Shown: one piece after another, positions 1 through 13,637 of the stretch
Layout: each line of letters opens with the position of its first letter
How positions within the stretch are numbered: position 1 is the stretch's first letter
NCBI GenBank assembly: GCA_950295325.1
Contig: OX485803.1
Span: 18,540,001 to 18,600,000 of the forward strand
Length of the DNA: 60,000 nt
Direction: 5' to 3'
Source of the DNA: Polytrichum commune
Taxonomy: Eukaryota; Streptophyta; Polytrichopsida; Polytrichales; Polytrichaceae
Notes under the pieces: model-generated
Told to the model about the DNA's origin: nothing
The model's input: the letters and a program-made list of their open reading frames with translations, nothing else
The model's database searches: none
Translations under genes and position numbers: made by a program

Positions 1-1217
1 CCAGTTCTATCCTTGCAACTCCAGTTTGTGCTTTGGCTTATACTGTGGAACACCCTCCTTAGACATTCAGGGAACAACACTTGCATATCACCTCTACGCT
101 CACAGATGAATGTCAAACAAAAGATGGTAACATCCATAAATATGCACAACTCTTGCGCAACCTGGAAGTTGGAGAAGAGAGGTCTAGTCAAAGGTCTACA
201 TATGTAAAACAGGGGCAGGTTGCTCACAAGGACAAATGTGCACCCACTGTTGTCACTGGACACCGCTTCCACTTTGTTGAGGTGCTTCAATTTATAAACC
301 TTTGCAGGCTGCAGTTACAAGAATAACACATTAAATTACATTCCATCAGAGAACTACAAACTAGACAAGCACAGTACAGACTGTCCATAGTGACAATGGC
401 AATTGAAATTGTTCAACCCAAGACTTCCTCTGTAGAATGAGGTGCATACCAATAAAGATATGAGCTAATGGCCTCCTTACAGCTAGGAAATGGTTTGTGA
501 AATTAGAACACATTGAAGTGGAGTAGCTCAAGAGTGCTTTTCATTGCAGTAGAGGGATGAGAGATTACGTCAAGTTGAGGAAAAAGTTGGAATTCAATAG
601 AACTGCTCCCACATTGCAAGTGAAGTGAGGATAGAACATAGTAGTACCTGTAAACCGGCTGGGCTTTGTTTCAACACGTGGAGCTTCACCTTAAACTTCT
701 GTGTTGCTGCTGATCGTGTTGCTGTACAAGGGTGAATGTCCATGGGCACAATTAACTAAGTTACAACGCAAAAATGAAGACAGGCACCCTCTCAGCCTGC
801 AAAGTTGTAATAATCCAAAATAATGCAAAGCTAGAAGTCACTCCTCCTAGGCACTGAATCTCCACTCCTCTTTCAAATAGCTCACCGTCGTCATATGCCT
901 CTTAGGGTGTCGACTTTTCAGTTGATTTACTAATTGACTTGGAATTATAAATATGGAGATGGTAGTACATTGCGGTGCTGGCATTCAGCAGGATTGCACG
1001 GCCAGTAAGGGAGGGGAATTGCGAATGTAGATTTTTAATTACCTGTGAGGGCCAGAACACGAGGCTTAGTGCTGAGGCGAGTGCGCATAACAATGGTGCT
1101 CTTGGCAACGCGAAATGCCATAATCACTGAGTTCTCCGTCTCCGCGAAGAAGTTCTCCACTGTCTTGTGCAGATCCCCCTCGTCCACACCACCTCCATTC
1201 TGCCCACCTGTTGCCAT
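1..1217 (-). CDS. SEC3: Exocyst complex subunit SEC3 (EXOC1), N-terminal part, cut by left window edge
   Basis: SEC3 is the exocyst subunit that marks sites of exocytosis by binding membrane phosphoinositides through its N-terminal PH-like domain. Three exons read on the minus strand with matching splice phases: 1043-1217 (ATG at 1217), 648-721 and 228-299, giving 107 residues. Visible landmarks, in order, are FRVAKS, KPRVLAL, a basic [10 protein letters not shown] strand, [10 protein letters not shown] and SGCTF; these match the order and spacing I recall for the start of plant SEC3A. All introns have GT-AG borders. The start fits because the ATG lies at the edge of a GC-rich island and is followed by an Ala/Gly-rich, acidic leader as in plant SEC3. 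The next exon (expected to carry the rest of the PH-like fold) was not found in 1-227 and should lie outside the window. The family assignment rests on remembered motifs, not on a search, but three collinear exons make it strong. Confidence 0.85.
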
Positions 1218-1740
1218 CTCTCAAACCTCGCCCCTCTCTTCTCCCCTCCCCTCCCTCTTTCTTTCTCTCTCTCTGTCTCTCTGTCCTCTTGCTCTCCCTG
1301 CCCCAATAAAGCTGCCACGGACCTACCTCGATCGCCTCCTTCACGCCCTACGTGGGCACCTCCAGGAATCCGCCACCACCTCGCCTAGCTTCGCAATGGC
1401 TCCGCAACTCACAACGTGCCTTCTCCACCCTCTGCCCATCCCTCCCCCTCGCCTTGCCTGCCCTGCCCTGCCCTGCCCTGCCCTTGCCTTTGCCTTCGCC
1501 CTGGCGTGGCGTGGCGCTACAGGGATCCGATGTTAGGTAAGTACGTGCTTTACATCGATGCAAAGGAGGTGTTCTTGCAATGTGGGTAGTCGGGGGTTGC
1601 GAGGAGTGGCAGGTTGCGTGGCATCTGGTGAACCTTGTTCATCGGAAACGATGTCGGAGACGAAAGACCCAAACGCGAAGCGAAGAAGCAACGCAGAGCG
1701 AAGTGAAGCTTTTGCAAACCTAATGCCTCTCATTTGCTTG
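1218..1740. promoter_or_regulatory. GC-rich 5' island of SEC3
   Basis: This stretch is much richer in GC than the sequence on either side. It carries a pyrimidine-rich tract on the plus strand (about 1200-1300, read as GA-rich upstream of the SEC3 ATG) and CCTGC-type short repeats near 1455-1500. Similar islands precede the other confident genes in the window, so I infer promoter and 5' UTR sequence. A strong donor-like GTAAGT occurs on the plus strand near 1536, so a divergent transcript is possible, but no plus-strand protein was recognised. Confidence 0.45.
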
Positions 1741-3883
1741 GGAGCGTTGGGAACATGTGTTGGGAACCATACTCATTGTCATTATTGGCCTTAACTTACA
1801 TACCTTCTTTACCTATTACATACCTTCTTTACCTACTTACTGCGTATTGTTTACACCTAAGGTATGTGAGTGTTATTTGGTTCCTTTTGTCATTTTCTCC
1901 AACTTCTACCGATTAGATTTACACAACAAAACTCTTGTCGCATTAGCAAGTCTATGATGAACCATATGCAAAAACCGGATTCAAAATCGGACGTCCCCTA
2001 CTTTAGTTATGCTTATCAAAAGTGCATGTTTGTTGATTTCTTACATAGGTCTTCTCAGTTGTGTTCACTAATGAGTGTAGAGAAGTTATTAATATTTGAA
2101 GATCTATTCCAATATTTTTTAACATGTGTCGTTATGATGTTTGCTCTTTGATCCTCACTGAACCACATATCAATCAAATATAACAATCCACTTTAAATAT
2201 ATTTATATTTATATACATTCGCATATAATACCTTAAATTGGTGATTATGGGCTGACGAACCGCGAGAGTGATGAGTCATCCACCTACTCGAGTTGATTAT
2301 TGGTCATAACTGGGCAGCTCGTGGACACAATCTATAAATAGTGGATGAAAAGGGACAACGACTTTGATTAATATTTTGGCCCCACATTGAGCAGTTGCTT
2401 ATAGACTATAATGAGTATAGTGTAAGGTCTATTGTGGCTCAAGACTATACATTAGTTACCAACTTCGATCCTTAAAACAAAGGAACTAGGTGTGTTCTCC
2501 ACAAGTGAGTTCATTATAGTTGTAAAGGAAGGGCCACTATTAACCCTGAGAACAAGCGTTTATTGTGTTGTAAGTTAGGCGAAGTTTGTAAATATATGTG
2601 AATTGACAAATGCCTTAAATTAGTAGGTTTCATAATTCCAATTACTAGAACTACCTACTTTAACATTCAAGTCATTGATATGGAAAATAAGCATACATAA
2701 TGGAAATTATAGACCCTATTAAACATCACTATACTTGCAATAGAGTCGATGATCGGATGGTTTTGATCATGAAATATGCATTTGTACACAAATGTGTACC
2801 TTTTATGAAACACATCGATTTATCGGAAGGCTAGGACATGAAGAAGAACAAAGGAGGATGGTCTCATAGGTGACCTCACTACCCAAAATTAATTGCAATG
2901 GGGCAATAGTAGCGAGTGTGGGGTTCCGAAACAACCTCCATGTACACCACCAACACAAATAACACACTAGTGACACCACAACACAACAACACAATTCCGT
3001 GAACAAGACGCGCTAAACTTTAGTTAACTATCTATATCTATATCTCTCTATATATATATATAGTGTATTAGATTTTTTGGCAAGTCAAATCGCAAAAAAA
3101 ATAATAATTGCAAAAGGCAACTAATGAACCAATAGTTGAATTGATTGGTTGGTTGATCCACATGGTTGAATATTGTTATGTGTACCCAAGGTATGAAATA
3201 ACAATCAAAGATGTTTGGTTAAGATTTGGTCTTGACTGCCTCAATCAATGTAAGTGACATGAATCGGTAGCCAATTCACTTTTATTAAGCAATTTGTTGT
3301 GGTAGTTAGTGGGACTTGTTGCAGTTGTGCTCATAGAGTGTTGTGATCTTTATTTGATTGATCATGATAATGAGCATTGGATGGAGCAAAGAAATTTATC
3401 CAACATTGAAAATTATAAACACAATGCAAGCATAATGTCCAAAACATGGGTGAAATCTAGAGCCCCAAACTTCCTTGTCAAAATTGACTACTTGGTTATT
3501 TCAAGCGGCCTTGTACATTAATTCTATCATAATCTCCCATTCACTTGGACACAATCTACTTGTTGTAGTAGTATACGAATCTAAACGTGCTCACATGCAC
3601 ATGAGAATGGTATTGGAATGTGTTGACGTTAACTAGATACATTGGGGTTTTCAGTTGGTATGTTGCAAATTTCTCTAATATAGCTCTTTTACTTTTGAAA
3701 TTTGCTTGCTCATTTTGTAAATTAAACCCATATTGCATATTAGTAGGAGGATGGCATCCTTACCCACCATGTCTCGTCATTTGAGTTGTAGGATTCATAG
3801 TTGAATACATTTAAATAATAATTCAATATGGTGATGTTGAGGATTGTGGACAATATTGTTCCATTGGGCAAACATACTCCCAT
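1741..3883. other. AT-rich spacer, no gene seen
   Basis: No reading frame with recognisable protein content and no clear terminal repeats were found here. There is a short direct duplication of a CATACCTTCTTTACCTA-like unit near 1798-1838 and a TA-rich simple repeat near 3040-3062. Confidence 0.4.
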
Positions 3884-5240
3884 ATGGATGAGATGACTTC
3901 ACTCTTCACTCAATTTTTTGACAAGCATAAAGAACCCAAGGCTCATGACATCCCAAGTATGGATGAGGTGTTTGTTAATTTTGCATGCAATAATGCACAA
4001 ATTGGAGTAAGAGAGTTCTCGCAATTTGGTGTGAGTCATGCATGGACAAAGGATGAGATTACTTTGTGCATATACATATACATTTGTTGAAATGTTGTGT
4101 ATAAGGCTTAACATGTTAGCTAAATATGGGAGGAACTTGAATTGTGAGGATGTTGTTTGAAGATGGATTTGTGGCTTTCAAATTTTGGGCATGATGGAAG
4201 CCTATGGAGTCCAAGGTCTAAATGAGATGAATGTCTCTACTTTAGCATTTTGGCTCGAAAGCATGACTAGGAATCCAAGCTTAAGTAACACATTTGAACA
4301 CATGTGCATTAAGATTAGAGGGTTGCCCTGTAATATTGGATCAAGAGACATTTTGGTTTTTTTTGAGGAATATAACATATTAACAAACAACATTCACATT
4401 GTCGTGGGGGCTATAAATTGTCCAACTAGAGAGGCGTTTATGAAGTTCATATCCTCCAATGAGGCTCACTAGCCATGGCACATCACATGCATATTATTGG
4501 TTCCCATTGTCTAGAGTTGTTTAGAGCGACAAAAAGGAAGACAAATCTTTTTGGTGTGTAATATCTACTTATAGTTATATAGGCTTCATGTTTTGTGTTT
4601 TTCGCCTAACCTAATATATAGTCAACAAAGTTAAATTGTGGAAGCATCATCATGCCACTTCCAACACAAATGCATATTACCAAAGGAGTCTAATTGAGAT
4701 CACAGAACATGACTTTGCCACTTGCAGAAGAGCATGCTTGGATCACTTGAGAATAATTTTTATTCCATTCATTGACAACAACATAAGGAACTTTCTCTGT
4801 TTATGTGCTATTGCTTGATGTGATATTGTACTACATGGTGCAACGATATGCTACGTGCAATTGGAAGGTTATCAACATCAAAAGTTTAACTCAATACAAG
4901 CAGTGGACCCCAACGATAAGTAAAGTTTATTGTCTTTTGGATAAATGGTTAAAAACGTTAGGAATATAAGGCAATGAAACGTGTGGCCTTAATTTATGTT
5001 GGATGTGCCATTTTAAATGGCTTTCAAGGATGAATGGGCTTGAAATTTTGTTTGTGAATCTAGGCAGGCGGATTGATGCAAGTGATGATCATACAATGAC
5101 AAAGAAGTCGGGCAACTAAGGAAGATGTGATAGCAACAACTACCACCTTTTGTCAACAACATACATTCTAGATGAGGTAGCTCTCTTGTTTCATGGCACT
5201 CTATGCCATTTCTTGATCCATCTAATTCTCAAAATGCAAA
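3884..5240 (+). pseudogene. Decayed intron-containing partial copy of the hnRNP F/H-like gene
   Basis: This segment is collinear with exons 6/7 to 11 of the intact RRM gene at 14780-18001. The best preserved part, about 4182-4535, matches exon 9: it keeps MMEAYGVQGL, HMCIKIRGLP and an EYNIL block, then hits an in-frame TAG after SSNEAH at 4472. Upstream, EVFVNFACN and FSQFGV correspond to exon 7 and 8 peptides. Downstream, 4838-4920 matches exon 10 (CTACNTGCAANTGGANGG) and about 5175-5237 matches exon 11 (CTTTTGATCCATC-like). The gaps between blocks are close to the intact intron lengths (about 145 against 156 bases, and about 300 against 320), so this came from DNA duplication, not from a spliced RNA. 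The donor after exon 9 has changed from GT to GA. Exons 1-5 were not found. Confidence 0.8.
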
Positions 5241-8200
5241 GACTATTGTACTACAATTTCATATGATGCATCAATTATACACGAAGTTTGCTTTAGTGGT
5301 AATGATTGATAAACCTATGATCTTGATTCACGTTATTATGATTTGAGGTGTGTAGTTCATTTTGTTTGCATTCAAAACAAAAAAACATGCCTTGCTTTTA
5401 TGGCAATTGACATTGGAGTTAATTACAAAGGACCATGTCTTTCACTTGGTCCCACCCTATCCAACATTTAACTCCTAAGTTGCTAAGTTCATCAACATAA
5501 GGCTAAGGAATTTCCCAAGTTCCCATATTCAGATGGGCAAGGGAAAGGCAATGAACCATTGACTCCATTGACCACCATTGTGTATAGATTTTAAAACATT
5601 TTAGAATGAAGGATTCTTGAAAAACTCAAAATCCATGCGAACTCGAGGCCTTAAGGAACCTGACCACAATATTGATAATAAACATTTGTAGGGTTGCAAG
5701 GATAGTTACCCAAGACTAATCACATTGAGCACAATCTTTGGATCACATGTTTTGGGAGTGATTCCAGTGCTACAAAACTATATGTGCTCTCATTCTTGTT
5801 ACGTGTGGGAATGTATCAAGAAAATCATCAAACAATCATGTGTGCATCATATGATATTGTGTTGATGTGCACATAACACCTTTATGATAAGCAGTGGCCT
5901 ACTAAGGACCCTAAGCTCCAATCAACGCAATACTCCGATTTTATATATTGCTTTAAAATTTATAAAACTTTACATTGAGATGCCATTGGCGAGTGTACAC
6001 ACTGTCTAGTTATATACACTGCAAATTGTATCATACATGTCATGACTCTTAGAATTTTGAATCCATGCATAGTATTGTCAATGTAGTTGTGTTTTGATAC
6101 AATTTCAAAACAAAGCTCTACAAACAAATATCCTTTTCCATGCATTGATGATGAGGCTTCTTGTTTGTAAGATACTCCATGATGTTGTTACGTCTAACTT
6201 AGAATAACTATATCCTTGAAAAAATTGTACATGTGTTGAATTCACATTGTCTCATGCGGAAATTGCTTTTCAACACTCTAAGGTTACATTGGCTAACAAC
6301 TTCTCTAAGAGTCAAACATGTCATGTCTAGATTTTTAAAACGAGGCTACAATATAATTGTTTGTAGACCCAATCACACACATCTCAAGCTTACAAGATTA
6401 TGGGCCAATATCCAAATTCTTGGACTAGAATGTGCTTAGATTTTGGACTTGAGATTCATGAAATTCAGCCATATTCAACGTCCAACTCATTTTTATGGCC
6501 ACCGTACTTGAAGTTTCCAAGAAGTCAAGTATGACATAATGTGAAAACTTTGGCTATGAATATATCTCAACTAAAATTGTTGGCTCTTGCAAGGAGATCT
6601 AAAATACTTCCAAGACAACATAATGCAATGAAAGGTAGAACCTTTTTGAATGTTTCAAAGTAAAATTTCTAAAAGCTACAAAACGATTGGTATTCAAAGT
6701 TTTATTTGATGCATACTTTTTTAGTTTCCAAAAACAAAAAAGACTTATAACTTGTGGGTATGATTCCCTTGCAATGGGAGGGGGGCACTCGATGGCATGT
6801 ACAATACGATACGGGTATATAGAAAGGCGTGTAATGAGAGTATGGTTTAAAAAATAAATATATAATGTTTGTAACAAATACTTCAAGACAAATGTGTCCT
6901 CAAATGCCAAAGAAGGTTGGCAAAAATATATTGTTAATTGATCATGTAACATATTATGGGGAACATTGCAGTCATTTAGAAAAAACAAAACAAAGAGATC
7001 TCATTCTTAATCAGACTACAATGTATGCGGAATACGCCTATTTCAAAATGAGGTAATGTTCCTCCAATTTTGACAAACTACCAAAAAAAAACCCAAAAAA
7101 CCCCAAAAAAAACCTATGACAATCAAATATGAGACATTGAAGAAAGATGTGGAACGCTTTAGGAAAGGATGCCAAGGTGTCTTGTGTACGTAAACAACTT
7201 CATGAAACATAAAAATGAGCAACCTATAAATGTGCCCACTATACCAATACTATGTGCATTGCAAGCTAATTATATATCGATTGTTAAGTATGTATAAAAG
7301 GTGGTTAGAAAGATGTAAGAGGTACAAATTACTATCATGGTTGATACATCAACACTTGTTTCCACAAAATGCTTCAAAACTTGGCTTTGGGAAAAAAACA
7401 TGTGTTTTAGATTTATGTAATTGTGGTTATCAACTGCTTGAAACAATTCATCAACCTCAAAAGGGTGCACAACATAGCATTTGTCTTCACAACCAACCAT
7501 TAATGATTTCCAACAACCTTTCTAAAGAGTAACCCATGGGACGTCCACTTTAGTATAGAACAATGGACTCACATGCAAATAAATTGTATATAAGGGGTCA
7601 TTAATTTTCTTGAATATGTCGTTGGGATCATCCAATTATGTAATTCCTAGATTTAGCATTTTCCATGTAGGTAGATTTTATTATAAATTTGGTGTTTTTG
7701 TTTGTATGTACCCTATATTTCAGTTGCTTTAAATATCTACCTACATTTACTAAAAGACAACAAATATCTTTGTGTAGTTTAGAACCAACAATTGCTTTAG
7801 CCCACCAAACAACACAAGAGAATTACAAACATTGAAAAGACATACAAATTCATAAGGCTTACGAAAACAACATAGGCATACTACCAACCTTATGCAGATA
7901 GTATGAAGTGTTATTACAAAGACATAAAGGTTCGTACCAACCACTATTCCCTATTACAAACCTCCACAAAAATCATGTTGACACAATCTCAACATATACC
8001 ACTCAAACCTCTCAATCCAAAAGAGACAACATGAAAGCGGCAACAAGATTTGACTGGCATAGGTTGAAGTTTTGCATGAACCTTCACACAACCCAACATT
8101 CAAGGAACTTAACTATAGATCCACACGATGCTTGCCCCATACCTGACAATACCCTTGAGGGTACCACGTGATAACCTACAATATCCACCTTACCACACAT

Positions 8201-8609
8201 ACATGGCTTCATCTTATGACATGATCCTAAGCACTATGTATTATTTCCCACATAAATTAGTTTGAATATCTTGTACTACCCACTAGTATATAATACCCTT
8301 GCTTTTTGGTTAAAAATTCTTCATACATATTCTGTGAAAGAGACTCTTTAAAACTTCATGTCTTTATAAGTAGTTGGATTTTTTTAAGGTTTTTTGAATA
8401 AAGTGGATCCTTACCTTGCTCTCACATAGTTTACAAAATTTACGCTGGATGCATCCCCTAAGGAGTGACCATCAAGTGTTGCACTAGAGTTTCATTACCA
8501 TGTGCTCACTCACCATCTTCATGCTGATCCTACAAACCATGTCCTTGAAATCATATGTGGAGAGTAATTTCTTCATGCTTTAATATGTACAATACTAGGT
8601 AAGGAGGAC
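5241..8609. other. AT-rich spacer, no gene seen
   Basis: Only short, compositionally unremarkable reading frames occur, none with recognisable motifs. Runs of A near 7080-7115 and scattered AT-rich simple sequence are present. No terminal inverted repeats or RNA gene were recognised. Confidence 0.4.
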
Positions 8610-9239
8610 AAACATTGTGCATCCATCCATTGAGTACCCATGGTTATTTAGTGCACACGCTTATTTACATACTTACGGTGGGTGATTGTACAAGGAGCAA
8701 GTGAACAATATTGTATTATTCATCATCCCTCCATTTTCATTTGGCTATATTGTAACATTATTCGCATAATATCATTCAAATATGGATGATAACAAAGTTA
8801 AGAAGTGCACACGCTTACATACATGCTTACTTACATTAAGAAATTACGTAAGAATGAGTGCACAACATCATATCATCCATCATTCCTTTATATATATATA
8901 TAAATAAGTCTATCGTAACATCATCCACTTAATATCAACTAAACATGGATGATAACTTGGGCAAGGAGGATGAACAACCTAGGTGGCTCGTTCATCCATC
9001 TAGCATGTGCCTATAGTTGTCCAATGAACATTTACAATATTTAAATATAATGAGTGATAGAGTAAGAGTGAATGTACAACATGGTATCACCCATCACCCT
9101 TTTATTCTCATCAACCCCCTGTAATGTCATCCACATATTATAATTCAAGCCTTTTCAATAACATGGACAACTCATGAGGGTATCTTATCCATCTATATGG
9201 TAGCCATGATTATCAAGTGCACACCTTGGGACTGACACA

Positions 9240-9935
9240 CGGGGACCACATGTCACAAGGGTATATTCGTTTGGAGGGTATTATCTTGTTGAGAAGCAAT
9301 TAAATGACTCATTTAATTAATCATTATTTATAATTGTGCATATTTTGTAGTACCTTTCAATTACTTTGAAAAGTTGGGGTTATTCATTCTCATGTATCAT
9401 ATGTTTATTATAAATCATCAAATGGCTTGGTGGAAGAAAGTTATGTATGCCTTGTGATTATCCTTGACATGTGACCAATTCTAGTGGGTTGTCTGATCGA
9501 GGCCAAACTTTGGCTCATTTCAAAAACCATGTCAAAATGCAAAGCCAATTGTTCATTATGATGAGGTTCAGCCTCAAAACAATCTCATATAGCACAATAC
9601 AAATTCACCATACATAACATATGTATGCACGCAAGAACACACATGAATGACATTTATTGTGGACTATAAACCGATGATATCTCCAAGCAAAATGATGGAA
9701 ATCCTACAGATTATAACCCTTCTACAAATTTTTATATCATAATATCTTATAAATAGTATAACCTTAATTTCATGGAATTTATAACAACCTACATTATTTT
9801 GAACTTAAAGTCACATATTGTGTGGGTTTTTTTTTATATTTTGAAACCACTTCAATTTTTTGATGTCATCAATTAAAAAAAAACTTTTATATATGGCCGC
9901 GCATAGTTTTAATTTTCAAGAGTGTCGGTTTTGAG
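9240..9935. other. AT-rich interruption of the satellite array
   Basis: The satellite phrase stops near 9235 and resumes near 9935. The sequence between is AT-rich, includes poly-T near 9829 and poly-A near 9875, and shows no reading frame of interest. It may be an inserted element, but no terminal repeats were recognised. Confidence 0.4.
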
Positions 9936-11564
9936 GCGCACACACTTACATACTTACTTACGACGGGTGATAGTGTGAGGAGTGATTGGACAACATGAGA
10001 TCGATCATCATGAGATGGACAACATAGTTCATGCAATGTTTGTATTGTCATCCAATGGCAGTGGCTAGCTAGGAACTAGTATAGCATGTCACTATAGTGC
10101 CCACCCCGAGAGGGGTTAGTAGTCCTACACCACTGGTATTATGCTCTGAGGGTTTAATGCCAAGGGTGGGTCGAACGGTCAGCATTTCTTCTTCTTCTTA
10201 TTGTCATCCAAACAATATCATCCAAACAACGTGGACGAGGAGGATGAACAAGCGAGATGGGTCATCCATCCATCTATCGGATCATCCATCAATTGCCATG
10301 ATTATCAAGTGCACACACTTACATGTGTACTTATGGCTGGTGATAGTGTAATGCATAAATTCCTTCATCGTCTCCAATCTCATCCATGACTCTTAACATC
10401 ATCCATATATGTTGTTATCATCCAAACATGGACGTTGATTGGGATGAGAAGGATAAAAAATCATATATCCGTCTATCCACCCTTGGTGTGACCATAGTTA
10501 TTGAGTGCACACACTTCCACACATATTTATGGCATGTGCTCACATTAAGAGGGAGTGTGCAACATTGGATCATCCATCATCCTTCTATTTTCATCCATGT
10601 ATCGCTACATTGTATAACCAAATAAGAATGATAATGTTGGCGAGGAGGATGAACAAACTAGGTAGGTAATCCACCCATGTGGTGACCACGGTGTATACAC
10701 TTACATACATACTTACAATGGGTGATAGTGTAAGGAACAAGTGCACAATATCATATCGTCAATCATCTCTCGATTTTCATCCATTCATTCTAAAGTCACC
10801 CACACAACATCATCCAAACGTTTAATATGATATCAAGGAGGACAAACAACCTAGGCGGGTCATCCATCCATCCTTCCATCCACCCATTCATAAGGTGGCC
10901 AAGCTTTCGAGTGCACACCCTTACAAACACATTTACCTGCAAAGGGAGAGAACATAAGGAGCGAGTGCGCAACATGAGATCAATCATCCCTCCACTTTCA
11001 TTTGTTTAATCTAAGGTCATCCACATCACATCATCCAAACCTTTTTTGGAGGATGAACAACTTGGGCAGGTCATCCATTCATCCACCCTTCCATCCGCCA
11101 TTGTTATCGAGTGCATGCAATCACATATACTCTTATTTATACTCGGGTGATAGTGTGAGGAGCAAGTGTGCAATATCACATCATCCTTCCATTTCCGTTC
11201 ATTCCTCACTTAATATCATCCAAATTGTAACAAACCTCTCACATGTTTATCACCATCTTTCACACTAACACTTCTTCATAAAAACGATGAGTTGAAGAAC
11301 TCAGTTTATTTTCTTTGTAATGTCAAATTACAATCATAAACCAAGTAGCTCTTGGTTTAAGCTCAACCACCCGACCATAAGAGAGAGACAAAAAGATCCT
11401 CTCTCCTCACCTGGGCTTCCTCTTATGCCAAAGCATTACTTTTACTTTCTATTTTCACATATAGTTAAAGTATTTTATTCATAGCTCTATCTCTTAGTTC
11501 CACTATGAATCTTCTATCTTTGGTTCTTCTAGAGCCTTCTTTCATCTTTTAACTCAATCTCATT

Positions 11565-11940
11565 CTTCCAATTGAAATTGTCTAATTTAAACTAAATTCA
11601 TCCATCCTTCTTTCTAGTTGGAACTGTCTAATTCCAACTTGGTTCATCCAACCATTCTTATGGTTGGAACTGTCTACTTCCAACTAGATTTATTTATTCA
11701 TTGAAAGTTGTCTAACTGCAATGAATATCATTCCTCTTTTCAAATTTGGAGTGGTCTAACTCTAGTGCACCTCATTGAGAGTTGTCTAACTCATATGCAC
11801 ATGTTCTCAATATGGAAAGGTCTAATTCCAATGCACTAAATGCGGAGCTGTCTAACCCTAATACACATGTTGTCAATTTGGAGTTGTCTAATTCCAATTC
11901 ATCCATCTTCAACTGGGAGTTGTCTAGCTCCCATCATCCT
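11565..11940. repeat. Array of about ten short hairpins with constant GTCTA loop
   Basis: Roughly every 25-50 bases a core of the form TGTCTAA is flanked by inverted arms. The best cases are 11616-11640 (arms AGTTGGAA and TTCCAACT, 8 of 8 paired), 11661-11686 (GTTGGAA and TTCCAAC), 11699-11724 (CATTG and CAATG), 11810-11833 (TGGAA and TTCCA) and 11911-11935 (TGGGAG and CTCCCA). The loop stays nearly fixed while the arms change in a paired way. The array sits inside an interruption (11270-11990) of the satellite. A further 8-base-arm hairpin (AAACCAAG and CTTGGTTT) lies at about 11338-11360. Confidence 0.75.
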
Positions 11941-13277
11941 CTACTTATACATTGGCACATGTGGTTAGAATATTCAATCATCCATCAATATTTCTAGTTA
12001 CTTTGCACAAACCTTTATGATACCATGGACAAGGATGATGGCCAACCCACGCATGTCATTCGTCATCCATCCATGGGGTGACCTCATGTATCAATTGCAC
12101 ACACTTATATGCATACTTATGGTGACTAATGGTGTAATATCATACATTCATCATCCCTCCATTTTCATCCACACATCACAATCTTACATATATTTTCATA
12201 AAAAATGGATGATAATTGGGAGGAGAAGGACAAAGTGATTTTCTATCCATCATCCATTTAGCAACCATCCATGAGGTGGGCATAATTACTGAATCCACAC
12301 ACTTATATGCATACTTATGGCAAGTGATAGCGTTAGTACATCATATCATCCAAATATGGATGATAGTCGGGACAAGGTGGAGAAAAGGGTCATATGTTCA
12401 GGGAATGACCATGATTATTGAGTGCACATACTTATGACAAGTGATAGCGTAACATCATATCATCCATCCATCTTTCATCTATATACCACAAGGGCACAAT
12501 GTAATATCATCCAACCATGGATGAGAATTGAGAGGAGGAAGACAATGAGGTCATCTATCCATGGGATAACCGCAATTAGTGAGTGAACATATATTTACAT
12601 GCATACTTACAATGGGCAATGACATAACATTCATCCATTGTCCTTCCAATTCCATCCACACATCACAACCTCCATGTATATCATGCAAACATGGACAATA
12701 AATGAGACAAGGAAGGCAAAAGGGTCATCCACTTGTGGGGTGTTTGGTGATCAAGCACACAAACTTACAACCATACTTACAGCGAGTGAAGGCATTACAT
12801 TACATCATCCATCATCCATCCATTTTGTCCGTACATCACATTGTCATCCAAATATGGATGATAATCAATACAAGGATGAATACATGTTCATCCATCCATC
12901 CATGGGGTGGTTGTGGTTATTGAGTGCACATACTTACATGCATACTTGCAACGGGCGATGACATAACATCATATCATCCACCATCCCTCCATTTTCATCC
13001 ATGCAATCTCATCCAACATGGATGATAAACAAGATGAGGACGAAGACATGCTCATCCATCCATCTATGGGGTGGTTGTGGTTATCGAGTGCACACTTTTA
13101 CATGTTTACTAATAGTGGGTGATGACATAACACCATATCATCCACATCCCTCCATTTATATGTATACATCACAACGTCCTCTACACAATCTCATCCAATG
13201 CACATGATGAACAAAGATGAGGTGGAAAAATCCTCATCCATCCATCCATGGAGTGGTTGTGGATACTGAGTGCACAC

Positions 13278-13637
13278 ACTCAAGCCTGGTTCAGACGAGC
13301 ACCCAGAGAAAGCGTGACATCCCATCGATCTTTCATCCCCCCCAAGTGCTTCCATATCATCAGGCTGCGGTGTATGCCGTCCAAATCATTAGATGCGGCT
13401 TCAACCCAACGGTGGTCCTAACCAACCCCAACTAAACAAACACGAGCGTTCCCCACTAGAGAAGTTTGGAGCCCCCCCATGCAAGACCCCAAACCTCTCC
13501 ATCTTGTCTGTCGAGGTGGCCACATTGGTTGGCGACATGGCATGACCCCAAGTCTGTACGACGCAGTGGGATGAAGCTGTTATTTCAACGAATGACTTTC
13601 AACAATCTCTTGCCCAGATGCTCTCGCCTGAACCTAA
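13278..13637. other. GC-richer insertion splitting one satellite unit
   Basis: A satellite unit is cut just after GTGCACACACT and resumes at CGGGCGATGACATAAC, the sequence that normally follows a few bases later. The 360 bases between do not resemble the satellite, are richer in GC, and hold no recognisable gene. It is probably an insertion, but I did not see clear terminal repeats or a target duplication. Confidence 0.5.

Noticed and set aside
1558-1794. Plus-strand 78-codon frame upstream of SEC3
   Set aside because: It is short, lies in the GC-rich promoter region, and has no recognised similarity; a divergent transcript cannot be shown.
11565-11940. Possible CRISPR array
   Set aside because: The conserved part is only a 6-8 base loop, the spacing is irregular, there are no unique spacers of fixed size, and the genome is eukaryotic.
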